From the NCBI GenBank assembly GCA_026545225.1, contig CM048845.1:104714033-104778032 (forward strand): a stretch of 64,000 bases of DNA, read 5' to 3'. A program made the position numbers and the translations under genes. The notes below the pieces were generated by a model. The model worked only from the letters and a program-made list of their open reading frames with translations. It did no database searches and was not told where the DNA came from. Origin of the DNA: Cornus controversa. Lineage: Eukaryota > Streptophyta > Magnoliopsida > Cornales > Cornaceae. Shown in pieces: positions 24,153 through 39,100 of the stretch (its first letter is position 1; the number at the start of each line of letters is the position of its first letter).

Positions 24153-24392
24153 ATGGAGGAGGGAGAGAGTACAAGTAGCAGCATGAGCAACGAGGAGAAC
24201 AAGGAAGACACAGTAGGTGTGGCAGTTCACAGCCAAGTGAGAAAGCTAAAGCAAGAGTCCTCCCTGAAGATACTACTACTAATATACATGGACTGCTCGC
24301 CCCACCATATTCATAATACACCACTACTTTTGCGCTGTACAACCGTCCACCACCACTCCAGGTCACGATTTGCCGCCGGCAATCCAAGATGA
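24153..24392 (+). CDS. Possible small gene, unrecognised
   Basis: A 79-codon open frame begins at an ATG in a fair plant context (atcaATGGAGG), about 60-80 bp downstream of a TATATATATA stretch (24068-24085). The first 38 residues (MEEGESTSSSMSNEE, then VHSQVRKLKQES) look protein-like: acidic and Ser-rich followed by a basic amphipathic stretch. The second half is His/Leu-rich and less convincing, so an unrecognised splice or frameshift is possible. I do not recognise the family. Confidence 0.3.
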   Translation: MEEGESTSSSMSNEENKEDTVGVAVHSQVRKLKQESSLKILLLIYMDCSPHHIHNTPLLLRCTTVHHHSRSRFAAGNPR

Positions 24393-24920
24393 AGATGAGT
24401 GTTCAAAGATGGATATGTTATATATATATTTTATATACATGTATAGAATTAAAGCAAAGATAATGATCCTCTAAAATATGCAGGTTAGAGGGTTTTGTTT
24501 TCTCTTGCGTCTCTCCTCCATCTTTAGTTATTCTTTGTAAATACTATTAACACCAATTCTCAATATAATAAATAATCCTGATGGTTGTGTATTAATATTT
24601 TTTGATGGTTCACTCTATCTTCCCCTCTCCTTAGCTAGGCAACAGTCACTTACAAATAAAATTTTCTTATTGGAATTTCCAATCAATATTGACACCCCTA
24701 AACCTCTTGAGGGCTGTAACTCGGACAATTCGGTTGACATTGGCAAAAAGATGGTACAACTATATATAATATATGGGTATATATATATACATGCACACAT
24801 AGATGGGACTGTTAATTCCCTAAAGTGGATGCATAGGAGTGCATGTGCTCAAAATTGACATAATCTACCATCTTCGATTACCATCTTTGCTTTCCAAGAC
24901 CTAAAAAACTTGCAACTATG

Positions 24921-25046
24921 CAAAACGTATGAAACACAATGCTAGAAGAAACAACATAACATCTAAAAGGAAAAGGAATCATTCAAAACGTATGAAACAC
25001 AATGCTAGAAGAAACAGTATAACATCTAAAGAGGAAAAGGAAGGTG
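24921..25046 (+). repeat. 63-bp direct repeat keeping an open frame
   Basis: A segment starting caaaacgtatgaaacaca at 24921 recurs at 24984, a period of 63 bases (21 codons). The frame 24929-25174 stays open through it, giving two KHNARRN repeats. I see no promoter or homologue and regard it as probably not a gene. Confidence 0.6.
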
Positions 25047-25619
25047 TTGGGACTTTTGTATTAGTTTTTCTAAGATCTCAGTCATGGTACCATAAACTTA
25101 AAAACTTAGTTGAGCGCATTAAAAAGAACTTGTCAACAAAAGCCTGTAAACAAACGATCTGGATGACCTGTTAAATCACAAAACTAATGCAATAGTTGAC
25201 CTGACCTCTTGGTTGGTACTGAATCAAACAGCAGTAAAAAGCTGGATTTGTCTGTCCATGAGGAAAAAGAAGGATTTAGTCGCTGCTTAATAAAAATAAC
25301 ACATTAAACACTATATATGTCCATGCCACCTGCAAAGATATTAACCTTGTCATTGCCATATCCTTCAATTCCAGTCACGCCATTAATATTGCAGATTCCA
25401 TTACTAGAGAACAATGCAATAGAATCTACGATATATATCAACCAATAATTATGATATTGAGGAGGCAGGGGAGAGAAATTTTAGAAATTTAAGAACTGAA
25501 GCAACAAAATATTAAAGGAAAAATGGAATAAAAGCACTGCAGGCCGAAGCAATTGAGAGGGAGAGAATATGCTTCCCCACATTGAACCTGCCAACAATCA
25601 TTTACATTAAACACTGACA

Positions 25620-26170
25620 CTCAATAAAATTCACTGTGTTTTTTCCCTTTCCGGATGATTACATCAATAATGAAATGAAGTCACCAACTCGGAAAAATAA
25701 TGACGTAATCAATTCAACTGGTAAATGTACTGCAACAATTTTAGCTTTTGAATCAAAGAAAATAAACAAGTGATGTAGCAATTAAGGGAAAACTTACTTG
25801 GGCTTCAATTCCACATGATTACAAGTAATATGTAAATATTGAACGCTGTTTATAATACTTTACTTGTGAAAAAAACTATATGTAAATAATGATATCCAGT
25901 CAACTGCTAAATGTAGACAATAATCAGAACAATAGTGAGATGTGTAACACAATGGTTGAAGGAAATTTTTTATTAAACTTGGTAATTACAAGTACATCAC
26001 CAATGAAATTGACTCAAATAGTAAATGTTATACAACAAAATATTTGGCTTTCCAACCTAGCAAAGTAAGGAAACAATAGTTGGGCCTCCATTCCTGATGA
26101 TTACAACTATATCAATAATGATATCAACTTGACTTGTAAATGTAATACAAAATTTTTGGCTTTCAACCAG
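25620..26170. repeat. Degenerate tandem repeats downstream of SPP
   Basis: Diverged units recur with shared words: gattacaa or gattacatca, caataatga, gtaaatgt..tacaac and ttggctttc or tagcttttg. Roughly three units of about 130-170 bp can be made out. They lie about 1 kb beyond the SPP stop codon. Confidence 0.5.
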
Positions 26171-27125
26171 CACGAACAACCCTCTGTGATGTTATAACTG
26201 AAGAAAAATTATTTTCATCTTGTATACATTTCACCCCCGAAGCACATTTATCCTTTGGACCGTCACAAGATCATAGAGAGGTGCACTTGGTAGCTCAAGA
26301 TGACAATTATTTCATTATGATTTCATAAGAATTTCATATCCTTCACAGAAAGCAATTAGAGAATTACTTGTCCACCCATACTTTCACATCGGTGCCAACC
26401 TGACAAATGGATCAATTGACTGTTTTAGCTTATATTGTATTTCATCGATTGTTTGGCAACTATATATTAAGCATTTTTATGAAGGGAAATATCTAAACAG
26501 AATATTAAATTTTCATTGAAAGAGAATACTACCCACTATCCCTATTATCCACTGCGCCATGGACAAGCTTCTAGTGGGACTATACACTCTCTCAGAGATC
26601 CTTGATCATGGTGGAAATAAAGAAAGGGCTTCACAACTTCCCAGCTCTAAACCTAGTCAAATTTTCACATTCTAACATCACTACACAAATAACGAACAAC
26701 TCCAGTAATTTTCTTTTGGTTCCACCATATTTTTCTATCTGAGCTCCTCTTCAAAAGGTACAATAATTCAGGATCAGGAGAGGAGAGATTTTTAAGATAA
26801 AGATTACCTGCCACAAAAACAATGTCCTTGCCAACTTCAGTCAAGGAAAGCTCACTAATTGAAAGCCAAAACCGGATAGAAACCAGACATGCTTGGTTCT
26901 CGGTAATTTTTACTAATGTTACAATCACCTCCCCCACAATTATCTTTGTTTCACATTTAAAGGCTTTGTTTAAAATTCACTTGATCTTTGTCTGCCTCTT
27001 GAGAAGACAAGAAGTTATAACAGCAAATAAGTTTTAACTCGGGCATTGCCAAAAGCTGAAGAAACATACCTCGTAAAGCTCAATCTCTCTTTACAACACA
27101 GGACTCAATAAGGGATCCAGGAAGA
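26171..27125 (-). other. SPP 3' flank and probable 3'UTR
   Basis: Sequence directly after the SPP stop codon at 27126. It has short overlapping open frames but no recognisable gene. A poly(A) signal could not be singled out because the sequence is too AT-rich. Confidence 0.45.
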
Positions 27126-30100
27126 TTAAGTAGTTGGCCGTGTCATTGTGGATGAGCCACGTCCCAGAGGGATAACACCATGAAGACCTTCAATAGATTC
27201 TTCCTCTTCTAAAGAAGCTGTATAATAAAAAAATAAAAAAGTAAGAGAACAAATGAAAAATCTGATGATACTTAAAACAATTGTTAACAATAAATGGTGT
27301 TATGTTGTGGCCTGAATTTTGTATTGGCCTGGGTCGCAACACCCTGATCAGGACTCTCTTGTAGCCTAGTATATAAGAGCATCTAGGGTTTGGAGTGAGA
27401 TGAGAGAAAACACTGTAAATCGCAGAAAGAGAGCGAGAGCTAGGGTTTGGGGTTGAAATTTGTAATATCCATAGTGAAATCTTTTGCCGGATTTTCGCCG
27501 TGGACGTAGGCACATCGCCGAACCACGTAAATTCTTGTGTTTTGTGTGCACTTGCTTGTTTCGTTTTCTGTCGTGTTTCGTAATTGTGCTTGGTTCGTGG
27601 TGGTTTATCGTAACAAATGGTAAAAATCCCAAGAAAGACGGGACATCAGAAAACTATTACGAAATATCTAGAAAAATAAACAAAGAAGCATCCTAATATA
27701 ATGTTGACGGAAAAAATCATAACAGGTGCCAATCTTCATGGCTTGAGACTGATTAAAACAATCTAAACCTCCACTAGAAACCAGGCTGATTTAATTTTCA
27801 AAACTCACAGGAGTTCTCCAGTACTTCAACTCTGGTTTATGAATATCAAAGCCCAATTTTCCAATTATGCTCTGAATTTTATTAACAGGAGGAATAGACA
27901 GCACAACTGAAAAGATTGGAACTCATGGTACAGAGATGTCTTTACCTGAAACTTCTTCTCCAGCCTGAGCCCCGGCAATTCCAATACAAGAATATAATGA
28001 ATTTTCATCAACCTTCAATTGTTCATATGCAAGGTATATATCCCCAATGGTGGCAGCGTCATATAGCAAAGTCAGATCTTTAATGCATGTTATGTCCTGA
28101 ACCACCCAAAAAGAAAGTATATTTATTCTAAGATATTGATTAATAAGAGGAATTACCAAAATAAAGAGAAGGTTGAAGTAAAAACTGTTAACACTTTAAA
28201 TTTGGGGGGGAAAATCATGACATATGAAATCCATAAATACATTTTGTTTCAAAATAAAAAGACAATCAGACTCAAAAATGGTAGTAGAGCATTTGGTATT
28301 TTCCACGCCACCTTCCTCGGAACATAAGCAGCTTGCAAGTGAGCTAACAATCCTAGCCAATAGGCATTTGACTTGATTTCAGCTTCATGTCTCATCAGCA
28401 GGGTCCGTTTCGCCTGCAAATGTAGAAATGGAGTTCTGTAATAGCTAATAACTCGATTCAAAAATCTTTTCAACCCACCTACATGGGACGGTTATATGAG
28501 TCACCTTTTTTGTTTATGAGGCGGGCCTTGGCGCAACGGTAAGGTTGCTTCAATGTGACTTGGAGGTCACGGGTTCAAAATGGGAAACAACCTCTCCACA
28601 TGCGGAAGTAAGGCTATGTACATCTAACTCTACTCAGATCCCGCAATGGCGGGAGCCTTGTGCATTGGGCTAGCCCTTTTCTTTTTCTTCTCTCTTTATC
28701 ATGTTTTTTCCGAACTCATGTTCACCGGCATGATATATACATGATTATGTAGCAGCATACAAGCTTCTCGAGAGTTATTATGGTATAGCCATTAGATACC
28801 TTTTCTCAATTGCAATCTCCTACCTTCAATGACAAACACCGAGACTACACGGTCTTTTTTGAAGCTATAGATAACACAATTAGAAATTAAAGAGTTCTAA
28901 TTCTGTAAAGCAACTAACCCGGTCCAACTCCCTTTGGGCAATCTTGTTGCTATGCAAACCTCGGAGGACGTTTTTGCAAGCATCAACAGCTTTATTCACC
29001 TGTATGTATGTTAGACCTGAAACTGGTGAGTAATCATAAAGGATAGAAAATCACCATCAGCAAATACATGAAAACTGAAAAGGCTAACCTTGCCCGGAGT
29101 TGATGTTACTGAGATCACATACCACCCAAGGTTTAGCCTATCAAACATGTTTAATTCAAATGACACATCATATGTCAATCCAAGAGAATCCCTGACTGAT
29201 GTAAAAAGCCTGTACCAAGACAATAGAAGATTTCATATGTTCAGTTATAGTAATTATATTCATTCTACCTTAAAAAAGAAAGATTCATTTTACTTTGAAA
29301 GGAATCTCAGAAATTATCCCAGAATAAGTGCCAAATAACTAAAAATATAACAACAGTATCTCTAAGAGTCATGAATTAAGTCACGCATCTCGTGCAAACA
29401 TGTGCAAAACAAATGAAATGCTCATCATGTTAGGAGAACAAAGGAGCCATTAGCATCTCATATTGTCAAGTAAACCTTTAAAATCATAAAGTCAAGAAGA
29501 TACAATGTGTTTACCAACAGTATCAGTATTTCAGTTGCATTTGGAATCAAAGCAAATAGAAGTGAATATACGTATGCATATATATATATATATATATCTG
29601 TGTAACTTTTGATATAAATGGGGTTGGAAATATGAATTCTCTTCTTTCAATCTTTTCTTATATAAGATATTTCTTCTATTATATCAAATTTCTTAAGAAC
29701 TTCTCTTACTGATTTTATCCCGTATTTGTTTTGATCAACCGCTTGTGTCTTACCTTCCATTTAAATAGTTTTCCTTTTCTTATTGCTGCATCTACTGGTC
29801 TACATTGTAATTGTTCATACAACCTAATGCCTACTTTCTTTTTATTTTATGACCAAAGGTGTCACTCCTATCCTATGGCAAATCAGGAACGTATAACCAA
29901 TCTCAAATAGTAAAAAAGAAATTTTATTGAGTTGAGTGGGTGTCACTCCTACTTCTCTCTTAACATGTTGATAATTAATTTTAAAAAGATTCCAATCATT
30001 TATCTTAACATTCGCATTTCATGACATGGATGCATGGTTCTTGTTTCTATCTCAAATACCCAACATTTTGCTCAGTATAAATTATAAACTAGTAGGCATA

Positions 30101-33100
30101 ATGACTGTCCTATACAATTTTTGTTTTATACTGTTTGATGTTGTCTTATCACATAGGATATAACATGAGATGCCACAAGCTTATCAAATTTGATACTCTC
30201 TTATTACAAGAATAGATTTTATTTTTGTAATCCAACAATACCTTTGATAATTATATTAAATCCCCACTAAGTCCCAATTCTAAATATGCCATCCACAAAC
30301 ATATTAAATTCCCATTAGGTTTATTTATCTATGACTATGACTATAGTTAATTTTACAATAATGCAGTAGGCCATTTTTTTACTCTTGTGATCAAATAGTG
30401 ATGGAAATATGGCCTGGCCTGCCCCGGCCCGCCTAGCCCCTAATGGGACAAGCATGATTATCATCATCATCCTTGTCTTTACCCAAACAAAGGGGGTCGA
30501 ACAATGAATTCTCTTTTTCCATTCTATTCTATTACACGTCATGCCTCCTCTCATATTTAATTTTTAAAATTCATTTCTAAATACTTTTTTTTTTATTAGT
30601 AAGTTTGTATTAGAAAGCGTTCAAACAAGGAACGCAACCCGCAAAATATTTCATCCCAAGTTAGCCTAATGTGACAAGTATGACAACCACCAAAACCTAT
30701 TCCTTACTACTTGGGGTCGGCTACACGAATCCTATTTTTTCATTCCGCTCTCTCTAAGGCCATGGCCTCAGTCAAACCACATAAATGTGACGAGTATGAG
30801 AAGCTTAAAAATGGGATAGCAGTGGGTTTGGGTAAATGAAGGAAACCCGACTCAGATTAGGGCAGGATCAAATTTAGTAGTAATTCACTCTAAGTTTGTT
30901 GACATTCTTGGATAACAGTTCGGACGATAGCAATTCTTTTGAAGGCATATTTATATTAGTTTAGCTAGAAATACTACAATATATGGATAAGGTAAATATC
31001 CCTTTAAGGATTCATCAAATGGATATTAGGCAAGTGAGATCAAATTAAGTACATTATTGAATAATAGGAGGGCAGATAACATTCCCTTAAAGCATATTAA
31101 CACTAATACAGTTGTGCAGATAGAATTACCTAGAATTTATTATCTCAGCCAGCAGTCCCATTGTTATGGCAAAAAAGAGAGGATGACTGCGGAATCTTCC
31201 TTGCAGTTCGTTTTCAACACCCACCTCCACAAGTGGCTCCTGTGATTGTGACTGTTCATCTGCAAAGCAATTTCTCAATTTTAACATCAATGCAACAAGA
31301 ATCGAGGATTAGTAAAAACTTATAAACATAATGCGAGAACTAACCAGAATTGGCTGAGATATCACTTGCGGACTCAAAAAGGTCTTCCCCTTCGACAGTA
31401 AAACCCCAGCGGTTTGGCGCTGGGCCAGCAATATATGCACATGCTCTCTCATCAGTGTCCTTCAAGAATACCTGTCAAGTAGCACGAACAAATAATGACC
31501 CCTCATATGGTAGAAGGAAGTGTTTGAAGACAATTAACTCATACTCAAGCTTTGAAAGAATACAACAATTGTAAAACTGGCTTCATTTCTCACTTGTTGA
31601 AACTGCAAATCAGAAGGAGATGGTCGAAACATGATCTGGCTAAACTCTTGTGGTCTCTCAAAACCTTTTGTTGCTTTAACTGTTCCTAGATAATCAAGAA
31701 TACATGACTCGATCTCCTCTTCTGAGAAGTCCCCGACTATACTTACCTAATGAATGAGTAAGTGCACAATTAGAATGAAATTATGTCATGTTCATACTTA
31801 TCGAAAAAACAAAAACAAATGAAAAAAGTATCTCATGTTCACATGGAATGCTCATACAAAAAATTTAACAGCAGAAAATTACACACCTCCATGTTATCAC
31901 CAACAAACTGATTCATCACTGCATCTTTTACACGTTGTAATGTTAGATTTTGTAATGCATGTGGTGTGGGCTCAACAAACCGCTCATCACCATTCAACAT
32001 TGCTAGCATAAGCTTGTGAGCAGTTGAGCGTTCTAAGCTTTTGGGAATGGAGCGGTAATATGACAGATATAACTGTTTTGCTCTATCAAATGCATCCTCA
32101 AGCCAGACGCTATGCTGCGTGTTAACAAACAATTATTAAACATTTTTGTGGAACAGATAATATTAGTACTCGCAATTAAATGTGACCACTTATAATGATG
32201 TAATCCAACTCAACTCAATTGAGTTGAATTTATTCAGAGAAAGGGTTGGGCTTGAGTTGAATGCATGAATCCACATTAAGGTTGGAATTGAGTCAACAAC
32301 TAAGCAGCCTGATTTTGATCTAAAATAAAAATTACAAATGGAATAATAATATTAAGTAGATTAGTTATGGGAAGAAAGGCTTCAGTCATTTCCTATATAA
32401 AAAATAAACCTGTTTTTCATCATGTACTAATCCCTCCTTTTGGATCCCCGAAGGAAGAAGAAAAACTGACATGAGGCAACCTTAATAATAACATGATTGA
32501 CAAGCTACATCGATTGAACACAAGTCAAGAGAAGGAGGGGAGGAAGGGGAAAAGGAGGAGGGGATTGTTTCAAACATTATATGGAGATTGGTAGAGAAAA
32601 CAGAATATGGTTTAGGTTGGGTTTACCTCAAGTACCATATGAAGTAACTGGAAAGCTGCACGCATCCCATTGTCTCTTAAAGTAAAACGGAACTCCATGC
32701 AAATAAGTTCTTCAGTGGACTCCAGGGAGCAATTTATCAGGTGATTCACACAAAAAAGTTCTACCTGAAGAAGCATATTAAGTATTAGAGAGAGAATTTA
32801 CAATCAGGAGAAGAGGAAGGGAAAACATAGAGAGAGAGTTCATAGTAATGCAATTAGAATAGTATTAGGAGTAGATAAGATAGGGGCATTAGTGCAAATG
32901 GTACAGGTTTTAGAAAATAGTGAACAAATTTTGTACTACATAAAAAATAAAAAAAGGCACTTCATAAGTTTAACTCCAGCTACAAAGGTACATTGGCTAG
33001 CTGATAATTAAAAATAAACACCTCGCCAAAATCTACAATACTCCCACCCTAACAGGAAAAAAATAAAGGTCTTGTAGCTTAAAAATGTTATACAGTGACA

Positions 33101-36100
33101 AAAGAAGTATCAAATAACCAAACTCCAACAGAAAAATATTGAATTATTACCTGCTCCCTTGAAAAATTCCCAACACGACCGCCCTCGCTTAGAGTGCGAA
33201 CACCCACAACAACAGCTCCCCTTGACTCGGAATCTTCAGCTGCTCTTCCACCACCAACGATAAGCCGCATGACCCCTCCCCGGGCCTCATTTCTTGATAT
33301 CTTTTATATTAGAATAACAAACATAAATATATCAATATCACAAAAACTAGTAAAAAAAATCAGAAGACATCAAAATGCATGCACTCAAAAACATAAAACA
33401 TAAAAAAGAGAGAACAACCACAAAGGAGATCGATCCCAACCCTGATGAAGTATATCATTTATAAACTATTGTATTTTATGAATAGTACTTCTGTGGAAGA
33501 TATAATAATAATAACAATAATAAGGGAAAAGAAATGTATGAAAGTTAATGAAGAGCCACTATCCAGTTATTCTATATTTTTATGATAATCAATACTAGAA
33601 ACCCATAAACCTCATATCTACATAGCAATAAGTTGTTTTCTTTTCTTGATGATCAAAACAATATAGCATGAAGAGAAGAATTGAGGTAAATAAAGACACG
33701 TCCCGCAAGAACAGAAACACCTCAAAATCAGACAACCAATTTCTAAACTAGAAGGGAAAAAAAGAAAAGAAAAGAAATGCAGGTCAAAAGGCAATGGAAA
33801 CATTCTTCCAAAAGCCTATGGAAATACATAAAGACATATTTGAAAAATAACAAAATCCAATGAAATGCATCATAATAATAATTAAAGCAAGTCAGTTTCA
33901 CACCACTAAATACAAGTAACACAATGGTAAACATGAAGAAGACATACCTTGTAATTTATAGGGATTCCATTAGAAAGGCGCCGCTGAGTAATCCCTGTTT
34001 CCTTGTCATGTAATTTTGTGACATCTACGTCTGAACTTAAAGGAATAAAGGATGGCCCCCGCTGCAACCTTAACTCCTGCAGCTGTGATGAGGATATCAA
34101 TTCTTTTGGCACCTCAAGCTGCACAAGTAAACAGAAATGATATCAATGATGGAAGTTCTACACTAGATGGCTTTTACATTAATATCCCAAGCAGCAGAAC
34201 TTCAAAACAGGAAGCAAGGACATTTCCTACGATACCTCTGGTTCAGCCTCTATGGGCTCCTCCAAACCCGCTCTAATAGCATCCGTGATCTCATTTGGCA
34301 TTATCTTGAAATCGGTTTCACCTATTCCATCAACATGCACTTTCTTTGGAACACATGCAACAATTGCCGCAGGAAGAGGTGCAGATGGTTTTCCGAAATT
34401 GGAAATGAATTCTAACACCTCAGCACCAGTAGAATTGACCTAAAACATAAGATATGTAGAAATATTTCAAAGAAAAATATGGTTAACCACAACTTCTAAG
34501 GTAACAGATTCACACATTTTTTATGCAAAGAAAATCCATAATTTGTCAATCAAGATGATTCCACGGTTTGATCCTGAGGATATTGCAGAAAAATTAAATA
34601 AAAAAGATGCCACAATCTGATCCTAAAAGTCAATACTATACACAATAAAACAAAATCAGCATGAAATTGTTCTTCATGATATCACCACAATTAATTGCAA
34701 TCCAGCAACTAAAATGGTAATGAATTATACCTTTCTTGGCAAGATATAAAATTACCAGGTAAAGGGGAAAAAATAAATATTTAATAGTAGAATAGATACT
34801 CAAGAATGAAATTTACTTCTTCAAGGGTGACTGTTCCAGTAACAGCAATCAAACACTCGTGTCCTTGTCTTTGATCCATCACTCTATGGCCAAGTGCATC
34901 ACTCTCCATAATGAAATCCAAATTATCCACTGATGAGATATTATCAATCATAGCGGCCAACTGTTCACTATCTTTAAGTAGTGCATCCATATAACGAGCT
35001 AATTCACCTTTCGTGACACCAAACTCTTTAAGCCTCCTAACCTGAAACAAATAAAACATCTAGAAGACTAAAAGCAGAATTAATGCAGATATGTCAACTC
35101 ATTGTCATCACATTATTCAATAGCATTAATTCAATTAAACTTATTTTTTAGCTAAACATTCAGTCGATAACAATAAGGGGTAAGCAGTGCTCACCAAAGA
35201 CTGCATGATATTAGCATCTGACCATATTTAAAGAATTGATGCTTGATTTCATTAACAGAATGCTATATATTTCATGCTTAGTAAATAATAGAGAAAAACA
35301 CAAAATAAAAGGACATGCAAGCTATATCATCCAGCAATAACCAAACAAAAGCATCAAGATTACAAGCCCAAGCTGATAATAAAGATAAAAATAGGATTAA
35401 ATAAAACACTCCTTCAAAATAAAAAAGATACCAGACATGGTGACATCGACAACAGAAAGCACAAACCTCCTGCACAGCAACTTTAATTGCACTTTGCCAA
35501 TTTTTGGGTTCAGCTGTTACGGTAAGAGTGGTTACTGTGCAACCTTCCCTTCCCGAATCACTGTGATCCAATTCAATTGTGGTGAATGGAGGATTTGAAC
35601 TCTGCAAAAAAAAATTCTATTAGCTAACATGAAGATTGTGGATCCAAGCAGTTAAAAGTAATATTACACATCACAAGCCAAGTACAATTAACAAAAGAAA
35701 GTTTTTTGATACTATGCAAAATCAATACTACACACGTGGACTTAACCAACTTCCAAATGAAACTACATTCAAAAAATCAGCTCAATTAAGGAACCCAAGC
35801 ATAAAATTTGAGACTTTATTTCTTTCAATACTTGTGTTCATCAATATCTTGGGCTTGACATAGAGCCAGAAAGAAAACTGACAAAAATAATAGTTGAGGA
35901 CCATCCTAACAATTGTCTCAATAACCCTAATTTGTTCAAACTTCTATATGCTTTGCAAACATCTTCTAGAAATGATTTCTCAAAAAAATCTTAGTTTAAG
36001 TCACAAAATATAACATATTGAGCACAATCCCATTGAATAAGGATGAAAGAAATGCCATGAAATTGATATAATTTGAAGCATAAAGTCTGAGGCTTTATTT

Positions 36101-39100
36101 CTTTCAATACTTGTGTTCATCTACATCTTGGAGCCAGAAAATAAACTGACAAGAATACTTGTTAAGGTCCATGCTAAGCAATTGTCTCAAAAATCTTGGT
36201 TTGCTCAAACTTCTATATGCCTTGCAAACCTCTTATAAAAAGACTTCCCAAAGAATTCTTAGCTTCAATCACAAAATATTATCATATTGAGCACAATCCC
36301 ATTGAACAAAAATGAAATAAATGCCACAAAAATGTTATATTTTGCTTCAGTGCAACTAAAATTGCAAGCAAACACAACCCTTGACAACGATAAGTTAACT
36401 TGCAATCAAATTTTTTTCATGACCAAGTATAAAAAATATTTGTAAATAGTTCAATGCACCTTGTATCTTGTATTAATCCGGAAATGCAAAGCAGAAAGAA
36501 ATATCCTCTTCATCAGAACATTTCGCAAATCACCATATGTCCGGACCTTATTCACAGGAATCTGCAAAAAGATCCATAATAAAATAATCAAAACAAAATA
36601 AGGACCTGCAAAAACCATATGTATAGAAAGTGCATCAACAAAAACAGAAAAGAATTCAATCTACTCCCACTAATGGTAGTCTGTGACAGTAAGTGCATGG
36701 CCATGAGAACAATTAAAACTGTTGGTAAAAGACAGGCATCATCTGAAACAATTATAGATATTATTCCAAATTGAACATTAGGACACTGTGAGACTTAAGA
36801 AACACCAGTGAAATAACAGTAATTGACATAGATAACAATGCTAATTGAGAGCAAGGTAGTTAAACTCGCCCTAGACAACCATTTAATAAGCTTGTAATCA
36901 AAGAATTAATCATGCAAAGAGTAACAGATAAGCTGACACTTGTGATGGGCCAATATCACGCGGAGGTACAACCTCCTTTGTGATTCGATCACAACCCCTT
37001 TACCTCTTGAGCTATTTCTCCGAGGCAAAACAATCGAGCTTTTATTAGATTACCTAAATAAACACTTAATTTATTGCTTGTGTTTGCAGTTGATAGAGAA
37101 ACCTTAGGGTCCAAAAGCAGGAAGAGAAACCTTAATGTGAGGTTATGCCCTTGCTGTTCTGTTTCTGTACTGTATTGCTTATCTCATGTGTGTATATATA
37201 TAAAAACACCTCATTCAGGAAGAAAAAAAAAAGCAGGAAGAGAAGAACAAATTGTTGACAAATAATAAACTTGTACATTATTATGACCTTAAGAGTGAAC
37301 CAAACCTCCATTTTCATTGACCATACATAAATAAGGATCCAAATCAATGATCTTATGATTAGTTTTAAAGCTAAACTTAACTTGTACTTTCTCCCTGTAG
37401 GTATGGGGTCCCATCCCTTGCCACATAAGAACCCAATGGTATCCATTTTCATGCAATGTCTCACAAGCCAATCCAGCCAGCTTTAAAGAGGTTGTAGATT
37501 GGGAGGCTAAGGTAAAGGGCTAAATAGGGGTGATGCCGTGAGAATAAAGCCACTACAATTGTGCCGAAACATCCTCAGGTTGTCCATCTCCCTTAAAACC
37601 TGTTGGTGTCTACCTTTAGCAAGTGAATTCATACCTGCGGAAAGAGTGGGAAAAAGATTGTGAGACGCGTCTCTCTTTCAGAATAACAATGCATTAGACA
37701 TGTCACTATTTCCTTGATTGTCCTTCACATGTGTCCTACCTTTACCAAGCAAATTCATACCTGAGGAAAGAGTAGAAAACAGGTTGTGAGACATGTCTCT
37801 CTTTTAGAATAACAATGCATTGGATATGTCACTATTCCCTTGGTTGATCCTTCACATATGCTTAGGCCATGGCTTTTTCCATAAATACCCCATCCACTAA
37901 TGAATTATGGGCAAGGAGTCTTCCATCAGCATTCATTCCATAAACAGGGCTACACCTCGCTCACTTTGCAAATGTCATTCTCTCATTGAGTTCAGCTCAT
38001 ATGTGGTCCACAAGTCCGATTCGTTACTCCACATCATATGCAAAGTTCATTTTGCCTCATCGAGAACCTTATTGGCAATGAGTGCATCAATTTATGCCCT
38101 GGTGACCTTCGGGTTAAGATCACACCCCCTAAGCTTAATCTTACCATCTTGTTCATGCTCTATCTGGACTTGCTCATCTTAATCAAGTTTGAGTCATGCC
38201 ATCCTATGACTAAACCCATCATTTTGTCCTCAGGACACACATCATGCGCATTACCACTTCAGCCGAGTAAGGTTACATTCACCTCGTTGCTAAGCTGATG
38301 TCCTCCTCGCAAGCCAAACCGCTTTATATCTTGCTCCCTTTAGCTACGCATCTCATGACAAGACTCGCTAAATGCTTAGAAATGACAAAAAGTTCAGACA
38401 TAGGTTTGGTGACATGTATTTTCTCATTAAGAGTGGAATTCACCTAAAGGTTGAAGGCTGCAACCTAAACATGTTGAACATATTGTGAGCAATTGACATG
38501 ACACATTCGAGGCAAGGCTATTGCGATATTAATTGCTATAACAGACCAGTCAATGTTAATGGCTATTATATCCCCATAAATTCTCATATTGCTTTTCCTC
38601 CTTTAACTCACCATTAGCCTCAACAATTTATTGCCATCAACCTTCATGGCTTAATGCCATTAGCCTTTGCAGTCCATCTCCATTAACGCCCATGCTTGTT
38701 GAACTTCTATGGCTTCTCGCCATCAACTTCCATCGTTAGCACCGCAAGTATCCATGAATTTCATGATCCACCTTGCCGTTACCGTTGGTTTCGCCATTGT
38801 TGTCCATTACATTTTGAGTCTTCCACTCCATGACACCGTATTACTCATTCCATCTAGAGTTTATTGCTAAGACAATCACATCTCCCAACATGCACTTATT
38901 TGGTCTAACAAAATTCAGGTGCTCCACGATCTTGGTATTTGCATGATATTAGATTTTAGCCTAAAGTTTTTTTATCATATAGGGGAGAAAGTGAGAACTT
39001 ACAAATTTAATGTTACAATCATAGATTATTAAATCTATTTATTTATGAAATAATATTTATGGTATACAATATAATCTCTCACATGAAAAGATATATTTTT

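Noticed and set aside
26665..26937. 90-codon minus-strand ORF downstream of SPP
   Set aside because: No recognisable domain, overlapped by an opposite frame, and in the probable SPP 3' flank; not enough to call a gene.
28521..28683. tRNA gene
   Set aside because: Box A and box B are present, but no acceptor stem or cloverleaf can be drawn and the sequence continues into a SINE body.
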